From Pseudomonadota bacterium (GTDB lineage Bacteria > Pseudomonadota > Gammaproteobacteria > Burkholderiales > Gallionellaceae): a stretch of 5,028 nucleotides of DNA. Of the stretch, positions 1-4,340 are shown one piece after another (positions within the stretch are counted from its first letter, which is position 1; each line of letters starts with the position of its first letter). The position numbers and the translations under genes were made by a program. Below the pieces are notes generated by a model that did no database searches, had not been told where the DNA came from, and saw only the letters and a list, made by a program, of their open reading frames with translations. The stretch is from positions 1 through 5,028 of the forward strand of contig JAJZUH010000139.1 in assembly GCA_021847165.1 (NCBI GenBank), written 5' to 3'.

Positions 1-404
1 GCCCTGTGTGCCGATTCCACTTGGGATCGCGTGGCCAGCTGCCGCTCGAACAAGGACTTTATGCGGTCCAGTTCACCCCGTGCATAAACGGCCGCATTCT
101 CGGCCTGGCTGTATGCCAGGGTCCCCGCAGGATCGGTGGTAATTTCAAGAAGATCGGCGCCACGATTGACCTGCTGACCCGGACTCACGAACAGCCGCGT
201 CACTCTGCCCGCCTTGGGGAAATTGAGATTCATCGTGGCACCAAGCTCAGGCACAACCGTGCCATAGCCCGAGACCCTGCTGTACAAATTCATCTGGCGC
301 AGTGCGGCGGTTTGCACCAGGGCGCTTACGCCATCCTGTTCTCCCGCCAGCGCTGCGTTGCACAGGCTCAACAACAGCCATGCGGCGAGAATTCTCATGT
401 TCAT
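1..404 (-). CDS. RND efflux periplasmic adaptor subunit (CusB/HlyD-like), N-terminal part, runs off the window
   Basis: Periplasmic membrane-fusion subunit that would bridge an inner-membrane RND pump and the outer-membrane channel encoded just upstream. The visible 134 codons begin with a signal peptide (hydrophobic stretch about 5-14, AxA-type site ALA-G at 18-21). A beta-strand/lipoyl-type segment follows at about 55-90, with the family-typical GRVTRLFVSPGQQVNRG at 66-82, then the start of the alpha-helical hairpin (about 95-134), which contains the adaptor-like phrase SLFERQLATRSQVE. The ATG at 404 overlaps the TGA of the preceding gene (ATGA), and a GAGGAGAGG ribosome site lies 6-15 bases before it; ATG at 398 is an alternative two codons in. 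The order outer-membrane factor then adaptor matches cusC-cusB-type operons, so a pump gene is expected left of base 1. No Met-rich metal-binding site is visible in this part, so copper specificity is inferred from the neighbours. The sequence is open at base 1 because the window ends. Confidence 0.88.
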   Translation of the reverse strand, partial: MNMRILAAWLLLSLCNAALAGEQDGVSALVQTAALRQMNLYSRVSGYGTVVPELGATMNLNFPKAGRVTRLFVSPGQQVNRGADLLEITTDPAGTLAYSQAENAAVYARGELDRIKSLFERQLATRSQVESAHR

Positions 405-1786
405 GGATGCCTCTCCTCAATTCCATTTCGGGTATCAAAATTTCCGCCCAGCAATGTAAGCAGGGCTATGCGGTTCTCCAGCAATGCCTGCCGCAGATTG
501 GTGACCTCGACATGCTTCGCGATACGGGAGGATTGAAAAATTGCGTAGCCGCTTCCATCCAGATCACCTTGGGCTAACGCTTGCGCCGCGTTGGCGGCGG
601 TTTCATCGAATGTACGCAATCCGGCTTCGGACATCCGCAATTGCGCCGTAAGCAGACGGCTATCCGCTACCAGTCGTTTTACTTCCGCATAAGCCGAATT
701 GAGTCTTATCTGATACTCATCGCGCAATCGTTGACGAGTTGCCTCCTCGATCCTGATGTTGCCGCGATTACCGTTCAAAATGGGCAGCGCAAAGGACAAT
801 GCAAATCCCTGCATGTTCACGCCTGTGTTGTCGCGAGTACGGTTAATGACCAGATTGAATGGCGGGAATTGAGCCAGAATGGCCTGCCGGTAGCGCGCAT
901 CCTCGGCGGCGTAGCCTGCCTTCAGCGCCATCAGGTCCGGACGGCGTTTTGTCAATTCGGCCAATGCCTGATCGACTTCATTTTCATCCGGCATGCCCAG
1001 CGCTTCGTCATCTGCGAGCTTAAGGTCCGTCCCCGGCGCAAGTCCAAGCAGCGCATCCAGATCATTGCGGGTCTGCAACTGTTGCCGCTCCAGCTCGTTG
1101 GCCTGTCTGGAGATGTCTTGCCAGGCCGATAGCGTTGCATTAAATGCGTCGCTGGTAAGGTTTCCGTCATTCAAAGCCAATTTTGCGTTCGCGTACCGGC
1201 CGGCCAGCAAATTCCGGTTATCGGTCAGCCAAAGCAGCAGGTTTTCCTGCGCAATTGCCCGGGAAAATAGAAGACGTGCCTGGGCTACTACTTGCCACTC
1301 TTGCCACAGCAGATTGAGATCGGCTTTTTGACTTTCGAATCGTCCAGCCGAAGAACTTGCGGCATGGGTCACCAAGCTGCCAAGGTCGTACCCTACGCCA
1401 GCGCCAAACGCTTTGAAAACGCCTGGTGCGGGTTGCACCGGAATATCTCTAGAGAGATTGACTTGGGGGTCAGGCAATAGTCCTGCAGCAAATGCCTGCG
1501 CATGACCAATTTTTGCATCGTCTCTCGCGAGTATTAGGTTCGGGTTATTGGCCACGGCCAGCATGGCCACTTCGGTCATGTCCCATCCATCCGACGGATC
1601 GAACTTGTGAGTGGACAAGAAATGAAACGGCAGGGATTTGGCGTCGACCATAAGGTGCGATGCAGACGCCTCCAACGTGATCTTGTCGTCCAACGGCAAT
1701 GGCTGGTATGACGCACAGCCTGCCATGCCTATGCCAAACACGAACAGGAACAATGTCTGCAATTTCATCTGGAAATTTTTCGCCAT
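401..1786 (-). CDS. TolC-family outer-membrane efflux lipoprotein (CusC-like)
   Basis: Outer-membrane channel subunit of a tripartite RND efflux system. The 461-residue product has the usual length of the family. It starts with a lipoprotein signal: hydrophobic stretch at about 9-22, then MAGC with Cys24 as the lipidated residue (Met at -3 is a slightly unusual lipobox). Two outer-membrane efflux (OEP) repeats follow, roughly 75-260 and 285-455. The first opens with the recognisable phrase ALAVANNP-like AMLAVANNPNLILARDD and continues with AGLLPDPQVNL; the second contains KRRPDLMALKAGYAAEDARY. The ATG at 1786 has only a weak AAGAAA before it; an in-frame ATG six codons later (MKLQ, giving Cys18) is also plausible. 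Its TGA overlaps the adaptor start by ATGA, so the two are translationally coupled. The C-terminal end and both repeats are intact. Naming it CusC rather than a CzcC/CnrC-type protein rests on the copper-related genes nearby and is not certain. Confidence 0.9.
   Translation of the reverse strand: MAKNFQMKLQTLFLFVFGIGMAGCASYQPLPLDDKITLEASASHLMVDAKSLPFHFLSTHKFDPSDGWDMTEVAMLAVANNPNLILARDDAKIGHAQAFAAGLLPDPQVNLSRDIPVQPAPGVFKAFGAGVGYDLGSLVTHAASSSAGRFESQKADLNLLWQEWQVVAQARLLFSRAIAQENLLLWLTDNRNLLAGRYANAKLALNDGNLTSDAFNATLSAWQDISRQANELERQQLQTRNDLDALLGLAPGTDLKLADDEALGMPDENEVDQALAELTKRRPDLMALKAGYAAEDARYRQAILAQFPPFNLVINRTRDNTGVNMQGFALSFALPILNGNRGNIRIEEATRQRLRDEYQIRLNSAYAEVKRLVADSRLLTAQLRMSEAGLRTFDETAANAAQALAQGDLDGSGYAIFQSSRIAKHVEVTNLRQALLENRIALLTLLGGNFDTRNGIEERHP
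411..419 (-). promoter_or_regulatory. Ribosome binding site of the RND adaptor gene
   Basis: On the minus strand GAGGAGAGG-type purine sequence lies inside the 3' end of the outer-membrane factor gene, six bases before the adaptor ATG at 404. It supports the start that makes the ATGA overlap. Confidence 0.7.
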
Positions 1787-1839
1787 TTTCTTGCGAACTC
1801 ATGTCGGGAATACTTGCCCATCTTAACTCGTCGTTCCGC

Positions 1840-1870
1840 TTTATAAGCCGAGCATATTCAGAGGCCACAA
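1840..1870 (-). promoter_or_regulatory. Candidate promoter for the leftward RND efflux operon
   Basis: On the minus strand TTGTGG (1870-1865) is followed after 19 bases by TATAAA (1845-1840). Transcription would start near 1833, leaving a leader of about 47 bases before the ATG at 1786. A 19-base spacer is long for a normal sigma-70 promoter and typical of MerR-family targets, but no clear dyad is seen in the spacer. The CTTAAG box at 1886-1902 lies 16 bases upstream of this -35, where an activator could sit. The -10 is good and the -35 weak. Confidence 0.4.
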
Positions 1871-1885
1871 GATATGTTTTGCAGA

Positions 1886-1902
1886 CTTAAGAGAAACTTA
1901 AG
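1886..1902. promoter_or_regulatory. CTTAAG-N5-CTTAAG direct repeat, probable OmpR-family response-regulator site
   Basis: Two perfect CTTAAG hexamers are separated by AGAAA, giving an 11-base repeat period, about one helical turn. This is the layout described for PmrA and QseB boxes (YTTAAK-N5-YTTAAK). An imperfect third half, CTTCAG, follows at 1907-1912. In the plus direction an AATAAT lies 16 bases downstream (1919-1924), so the right hexamer could occupy the -35 position of an activated rightward promoter. CTTAAG is itself palindromic, so orientation cannot be read from the site alone. The cognate regulator is not in the window. Confidence 0.55.
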
Positions 1903-1998
1903 GGCGCTTCAGGTAAGCAATAATGTGTACGAAGCAAGTGGGTTGCTGGCTATGGCGAATGAGCTGCGAGTGGTAGGGAAAATCAAGAGCAACTTTAA

Positions 1999-2026
1999 GT
2001 TGACTGAATGTTGTCGGCTTGTTGTC
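1999..2026. repeat. Three-copy GTTG(A/T)C direct repeat with 11-base period, candidate operator
   Basis: GTTGAC at 1999-2004, GTTGTC at 2010-2015 and GTTGTC at 2021-2026 are each separated by exactly five bases. The last two copies extend to seven identical bases, TGTTGTC. The 6-5-6-5-6 geometry is the same as that of the CTTAAG box upstream and fits tandem binding by winged-helix response regulators, but the sequence matches no operator I recognise. Confidence 0.4.
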
Positions 2027-2051
2027 AATTCCAATCGGAGCGACATCGGAT

Positions 2052-2069
2052 TTGAAGTTCAATATTGAA
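2052..2069. repeat. Overlapping palindromes TTGAA-G-TTCAA and TTCAATATTGAA
   Basis: TTGAAGTTCAA (2052-2062) and the perfect 12-base palindrome TTCAATATTGAA (2058-2069) share their central arm, giving alternating arms TTGAA, TTCAA and TTGAA. They lie 53-70 bases before the start of the 127-residue protein gene. This may be an operator; AT-rich composition makes chance partly possible. Confidence 0.3.
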
Positions 2070-2086
2070 ACAGCAAAGTAAAGTGA

Positions 2087-2110
2087 TTGACAAGTTAGGC
2101 TAGCTTAGCC
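2087..2110 (+). promoter_or_regulatory. Candidate -35 element with adjoining GGCTA-N3-TAGCC dyad before the rightward genes
   Basis: TTGACA at 2087-2092 matches the -35 consensus exactly. A perfect inverted repeat GGCTA-GCT-TAGCC follows at 2098-2110 in the spacer position. No good -10 is found at 16-18 bases (CACACT at 17), and only 29 bases separate TTGACA from the ATG at 2122, so either the promoter depends on an activator and yields an almost leaderless message or TTGACA is part of an operator instead. Confidence 0.3.
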
Positions 2111-2121
2111 ACACTGCACTT

Positions 2122-2505
2122 ATGTTTTGCTTATCCAGAAAATTCATTGCCAAATTGCTGCTGCTGTGGCTGCCGATTTTCACAGGCAATGCACTGGCGG
2201 CTTCGGTGTCCATGCAGTTGCATCCGGCTTCCTGCCATGAAGCGGCCGTATCGCCCGAGATGCCTGGCATGGACATGGATGAGCATCACCGACATCACGG
2301 CGAGAAACATGCTGCGGACAATGAATCCGGTTCTTCCTGCAGCACTTGCAGCGTCTGCCATCTGGCGTGCACGGGTTACTTGGCTGTACCCAGCGTTGAA
2401 TTGACTGCTGTACATACGGTTGCACGTGAAATCACTCCCTATCTTGTTGCATTCCACTCCGTTACTACCACTCCTCTCGTTCCGCCACCGCTCGTTCGCG
2501 TCTGA
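2122..2505 (+). CDS. Small secreted His/Cys-rich metal-resistance protein, CzcI/DUF2946-like
   Basis: 127-residue protein exported to the periplasm and probably binding metal. A signal peptide covers about 1-27 (LLLLWLPIF core, NALA-A cleavage). The mature part has a His/Met cluster at 47-63 (MPGMDMDEHHRHH and H63), then a compact Cys motif C73-x2-C76-x2-C79-H80-x2-C83, and ends with a Pro-rich tail PLVPPPLVRV. The LLLWLP signal, His cluster, Cys cluster and Pro-rich C-terminus resemble the small CzcI/DUF2946-type proteins found beside heavy-metal efflux genes; this family link is by overall pattern and not certain. ATG at 2122 is the only start, since an in-frame TAG lies 21 bases upstream. 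No ribosome site precedes it. It is the first gene of the rightward unit, and a long stem-loop begins at its stop codon. Confidence 0.75.
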   Translation: MFCLSRKFIAKLLLLWLPIFTGNALAASVSMQLHPASCHEAAVSPEMPGMDMDEHHRHHGEKHAADNESGSSCSTCSVCHLACTGYLAVPSVELTAVHTVAREITPYLVAFHSVTTTPLVPPPLVRV

Positions 2506-2557
2506 CGCAGGACGAGTACGTCTACTGATTCAATAACCTGACTCTCGTCCCGCGTCG
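2503..2557 (+). other. Long imperfect stem-loop at the end of the 127-residue protein gene
   Basis: GACGC-A-GGACGAG (2504-2516) pairs with CTCGTCC-C-GCGTC (2544-2556): 12 pairs around one A.C mismatch, with a 27-base loop. The stem starts within the TGA stop codon. No T-run follows, so it is not a classical terminator. The GACGC arm can alternatively pair with GCGTC at 2498-2502. It may act as mRNA processing/stability structure or a leaky terminator. Confidence 0.4.
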
Positions 2558-2608
2558 TTCGGCGGCGGCTGTTGGCTGTCCGTTTGTATTGCAATTGCAG
2601 CTTACGGG

Positions 2609-3055
2609 ATGAATAACATGAAAATTCGAGAATTGCTGGTGACCTTATGGGTTCTTGCCCTGTTTGGAATTGGCACTGCACATGCCGCAACGGCTGTAAC
2701 TGTTTATATAAGCCCAATTTGTGGCTGCTGCGAGAAGTATGTGGACTATCTGCGCGAAAACGGTTTTGCGGTAAGCGCAGTGAATACATCGGATATGGAT
2801 GCCATCAAGAAGAAATATGGCATGTCTCACATCGCCAGTTGCCACACGGCGCTGGTGAATGGCTATGTAGTCAAGGGCCATGTCCCTGCCGGCACCACCC
2901 GTAAAATGCTCAGGGAAAAACCCTCCATCATCGGCATCAGCGCGCCCGGCATGCCGCTGAATTCGCATGGCATGGAAGAAATGCAGAAAGGAACGCTGGC
3001 CATTTATGCCGTGCCGAAAGATGGAAAAGAGCCGTACCAATTCTCAGTCGAGTAA
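2609..3055 (+). CDS. DUF411 periplasmic metal-binding protein (copper resistance-associated)
   Basis: 148-residue secreted protein of the DUF411 family, small thioredoxin-fold-like proteins repeatedly found in copper resistance loci and thought to bind Cu(I). A signal peptide covers about 1-26 (TAHA-A). The mature protein opens with a beta strand and the motif C38-G-C40-C41 (SPICGCCEKYVDYL), then SCHTALVNGY at 77-86 with C78 and H79, GHVPAGT at 90-96, and the C-terminal PGMPLNSHGME at 113-123, where most members have a SPGME-type ending. All hallmark Cys and His residues are present and the length is normal. The first ATG (2609) has a weak GG-rich stretch before it; ATG at 2618 has GGGATG eight to nine bases upstream and gives the neater signal peptide MKIRELLVTLW, so the true start may be there. 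It lies 103 bases after the previous gene, same strand. The molecular role (chaperone, reductase or buffer) is unknown. Confidence 0.88.
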   Translation: MNNMKIRELLVTLWVLALFGIGTAHAATAVTVYISPICGCCEKYVDYLRENGFAVSAVNTSDMDAIKKKYGMSHIASCHTALVNGYVVKGHVPAGTTRKMLREKPSIIGISAPGMPLNSHGMEEMQKGTLAIYAVPKDGKEPYQFSVE

Positions 3056-3098
3056 ACAGCAGCAAGAGTGCATGACTCATTTCATGAACAACACGATG

Positions 3099-3105
3099 AA
3101 GGCGG
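3099..3105 (+). promoter_or_regulatory. Ribosome binding site deciding the start of the 77-residue membrane protein
   Basis: AAGGCGG ends five bases before ATG 3111. The three earlier in-frame ATGs lack such a site, which favours the shortest product. Confidence 0.55.
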
Positions 3106-3110
3106 AAATA

Positions 3111-3344
3111 ATGCGGAAATACCAAACAGGAGAAGCAATCTTGGCAGTCATGGTCGTGATGATGGCGGCCATCTGGCTAGTTAGCGGTCATCAAGGCGTA
3201 ATGGAAGGGATGATGGGGCATGGTGCCCATGCCGAAGAATTGGCAGATCCGCAGCAACAAACTGCGACGATGACTCGATCCGTACCGGATCAACCTGCTG
3301 CAGGACTTCAGACCGAACGCCAACAATTCGAGGGGCAATCGTGA
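3111..3344 (+). CDS. 77-residue single-pass membrane protein with Met/His-rich periplasmic segment
   Basis: I do not recognise a named family. From ATG 3111 the product has one membrane helix at about 9-25 (AILAVMVVMMAAIWLV), followed directly by a Met/His cluster H27, M31, M34, M35, H37, H40 (EGMMGHGAHAEE), then a hydrophilic Gln/Thr-rich tail to residue 77. In-frame ATGs also occur at 3072, 3084 and 3096; 3111 is chosen because AAGGCGG (3099-3105) sits five bases upstream, while the others have no good ribosome site. The Met/His cluster just outside the membrane suggests Cu(I)/Ag(I) contact. Its TGA overlaps the GTG start of the DUF2231 gene, implying coupled translation and possibly a complex. 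The function is inferred from composition and context only. Confidence 0.7.
   Translation: MRKYQTGEAILAVMVVMMAAIWLVSGHQGVMEGMMGHGAHAEELADPQQQTATMTRSVPDQPAAGLQTERQQFEGQS
3330..3335 (+). promoter_or_regulatory. Ribosome binding site of the DUF2231 gene (GTG start)
   Basis: GAGGGG lies five bases before GTG 3341, inside the end of the preceding gene. It justifies the GTG start that overlaps the previous TGA (GTGA). Confidence 0.7.
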
Positions 3345-3856
3345 TCGAAATTATCCCCAATTGGCATCCGGTATTCGTGCATTTTCCGATTGCCTTTGCA
3401 ACGGCGTCGGTCTGCTTTTTTGTTGCCGCAAAATTGCTCAAAGGAAAAACACTGGCCGCGCAATGCCTGAATACAGCCCGCTGGATGTTGCAGGCCGCAG
3501 CGATTTCCGCCTGCATTGCCGCGGTGTTCGGCTGGCTGGCCTTCAACAGTGTCGAGCATGACGAGGGGGGACATCTGGCCATGGCATTGCACCGCAATTG
3601 GGCACTGGGTGCGCTTGGCACACTGATATTGCTTGCCGTTTGGGATTTGTCGTTCCGGCAGACTGCCAAGCCGCCAACCGGCGGATTTCTGATCCTGCTG
3701 ATCGGAGGGTGGCTGTTGGTGGTCAGCGCGGCCTGGCATGGCGGCGAATTGGTGTATCGCCACGGCCTGGGTGTAATGGCTTTGCCCGACATGCACGACG
3801 AACAGGATGCAGCGGCGCATGGCGCCGGGGGGCACGAACATACCCATATACACTAG
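3341..3856 (+). CDS. DUF2231 four-helix membrane protein with His-rich C-terminal tail
   Basis: 171-residue inner-membrane protein of the DUF2231 type. Four hydrophobic helices are seen at about 12-31, 48-68, 88-105 and 115-132. Family-typical features are the N-terminal NWHPVFVHFPIAF (H9, H14), HRNWALG at 84-90 (H84) and AWHGGELVYRHG at 131-142 (H133, H141). The paired intramembrane or membrane-edge histidines suggest metal or haem ligation, but the family has no established function known to me. The C-terminus from 152 is a soluble tail rich in His (H152, H160, H165, H167, H169, H171), ending HEHTHIH, which looks like a metal-binding extension. The start is GTG at 3341, with GAGGGG upstream and a GTGA overlap with the preceding gene. 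It sits in the middle of copper-handling genes, so a role in copper or haem-copper chemistry at the membrane is inferred. Confidence 0.85.
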   Translation: MIEIIPNWHPVFVHFPIAFATASVCFFVAAKLLKGKTLAAQCLNTARWMLQAAAISACIAAVFGWLAFNSVEHDEGGHLAMALHRNWALGALGTLILLAVWDLSFRQTAKPPTGGFLILLIGGWLLVVSAAWHGGELVYRHGLGVMALPDMHDEQDAAAHGAGGHEHTHIH

Positions 3857-3877
3857 CTTACTAAATTTTATCGATAC

Positions 3878-3888
3878 GAAAGGAGGGG
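3878..3888 (+). promoter_or_regulatory. Strong Shine-Dalgarno-like sequence without a gene
   Basis: GAAAGGAGGGG is as good a ribosome site as any in the window, but no ATG, GTG or TTG lies within a usable distance; the next codons read ACG AAA ATC TAA. It may be the remnant of a lost small gene or an anti-SD-pairing element. The surrounding gap (3857-3969) is AT-rich and otherwise holds an eight-T run at 3923-3931, without a strong stem before it. Confidence 0.35.
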
Positions 3889-3958
3889 TTACGAAAATCT
3901 AAATTTCAAGACTAGCTATTCGATTTTTTTTGTATGACTCTTAATTAACCGGATTATC

Positions 3959-3963
3959 AGGAG
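3959..3963 (+). promoter_or_regulatory. Ribosome binding site of the 85-residue secreted protein
   Basis: AGGAG with a six-base spacer to ATG 3970 confirms this start. Confidence 0.65.
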
Positions 3964-3969
3964 AACAAA

Positions 3970-4227
3970 ATGAAACTGAAGACAACATTGCTTGCGGCAA
4001 TACTCGCTGCATTCGCCGCCTCTACCGTTTATGCAGCCGACGATGCCATGGGCAAAAAGGCCGATTCACCTACAGCCGAAAAATCCGAGGCAAAGAAACC
4101 GGCGAAGAAACACAGCCATCCTGAAGAAAAAGGCATACCGGCGGCGGAATCCAAGGCCGGCAAGAGCCACCGCGAGACCATGGATAAAGACATGCCCATG
4201 CATGACCACACACAAGAAAAGCATTAA
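3970..4227 (+). CDS. Small secreted Lys/His/Met-rich protein, probable periplasmic metal-binding
   Basis: 85-residue protein of no named family. A clear signal peptide covers 1-22 (KLKTTLLAAILAAFAASTVYA-A). The mature 63 residues are low-complexity and charged, with alternating Lys, Glu and Ala and almost certainly disordered. Possible metal ligands are H48 and H50 (KKHSHPEE), H67, and a C-terminal cluster M71, M75, M77, H78, H80 and H85 (DMPMHDH). There is no Cys or Trp. AGGAG at 3959-3963 lies six bases before the ATG, a strong ribosome site. It stands apart from its neighbours by 113 bases upstream and 121 downstream, so it may be separately transcribed. A hairpin follows ten bases after its stop. 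Similar secreted His/Met-rich peptides accompany copper ATPases and RND pumps, so a periplasmic copper buffer is the best guess. Confidence 0.78.
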   Translation: MKLKTTLLAAILAAFAASTVYAADDAMGKKADSPTAEKSEAKKPAKKHSHPEEKGIPAAESKAGKSHRETMDKDMPMHDHTQEKH

Positions 4228-4237
4228 ACGTCGCCCA

Positions 4238-4265
4238 CGGTGTGCGGCGAGATTGCCGCACACCG
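4238..4265 (+). terminator. Stem-loop after the 85-residue protein gene, possible terminator
   Basis: CGGTGTGCGGC (4238-4248) and GCCGCACACCG (4255-4265) form a perfect 11-base-pair GC-rich stem with a six-base loop, starting ten bases after the TAA. No T-run follows, so intrinsic termination is doubtful; it may protect the 3' end of the message or act with Rho. Confidence 0.5.
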
Positions 4266-4287
4266 GCCATATTCGGTTTGAAATCGC

Positions 4288-4307
4288 TCATGCGCTTTTT
4301 CGCATGA
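4288..4307 (+). other. Second stem-loop in the ATPase leader
   Basis: TCATGCG (4288-4294) and CGCATGA (4301-4307) form a perfect seven-pair stem around the loop CTTTTT, 41 bases before the ATPase ATG. It may belong to the leader of the ATPase message or be the second part of a two-hairpin end to the preceding one. Confidence 0.35.
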
Positions 4308-4334
4308 CACAAAACGCAACGGATTGTTGAAATC

Positions 4335-4340
4335 GAGAGG
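4335..4340 (+). promoter_or_regulatory. Ribosome binding site of the P-type ATPase gene
   Basis: GAGAGG lies eight bases before ATG 4349. A closer ATG at 4344 reads only ATG TCA TGA, a two-codon frame whose stop overlaps the real start, so 4349 is chosen. Confidence 0.6.

Larger units (their letters stand above)
1787..2121. other. Divergent intergenic region between the leftward efflux genes and the rightward metal-resistance genes
   Basis: 335 bases with no convincing gene. Open frames here (for example 1874-2068, 64 codons) have no ribosome site and no recognisable product. The region is AT-richer than its flanks and is dense in short repeats: CTTAAG direct repeats at 1886-1902, CAACTT-T-AAGTTG at 1990-2002, an 11-base-period GTTG(A/T)C array at 1999-2026, overlapping palindromes at 2052-2069, and GGCTA-N3-TAGCC at 2098-2110. 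It must carry the promoters for both divergent units. Confidence 0.8.

Noticed and set aside
581..1132. Plus-strand 183-codon open frame opposite the outer-membrane efflux gene
   Set aside because: It is antisense to a complete TolC-family gene, with no ribosome site or recognisable product.
1846..1864. MerR-family (CueR-like) operator in the 19-base spacer of the leftward promoter
   Set aside because: The spacer length fits, but no inverted repeat is present in it.
1874..2068. 64-codon plus-strand frame in the intergenic region
   Set aside because: No ribosome site, no recognisable motif, and it spans the repeat-rich regulatory stretch; more likely untranslated leader or operator DNA.
2087..2110. 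CusR/CopR-type copper box around TTGACAAG
   Set aside because: TGACAAGTT agrees with part of the published cop/CusR box, but the second arm (TTGTCA or equivalent) is absent, so it is not called as such.
3181..3853. Long minus-strand open frames (203 and 181 codons) opposite the DUF2231 gene
   Set aside because: They lie opposite a well-supported DUF2231 gene with a good ribosome site and membrane helices. Their products are Cys/Arg/Gln-rich with no recognisable domain, as expected of antisense shadows.
3893..3931. Intrinsic terminator ending in the eight-T run after the DUF2231 gene
   Set aside because: The only possible stem, GAAAATC with GATTTTT, is AT-only in its core with a 22-base loop, too weak to call.
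3930..3957. Promoter TTGTAT-N16-GATTAT before the 85-residue protein gene
   Set aside because: Both hexamers match only four of six bases, and the predicted start would fall on the ribosome binding site.
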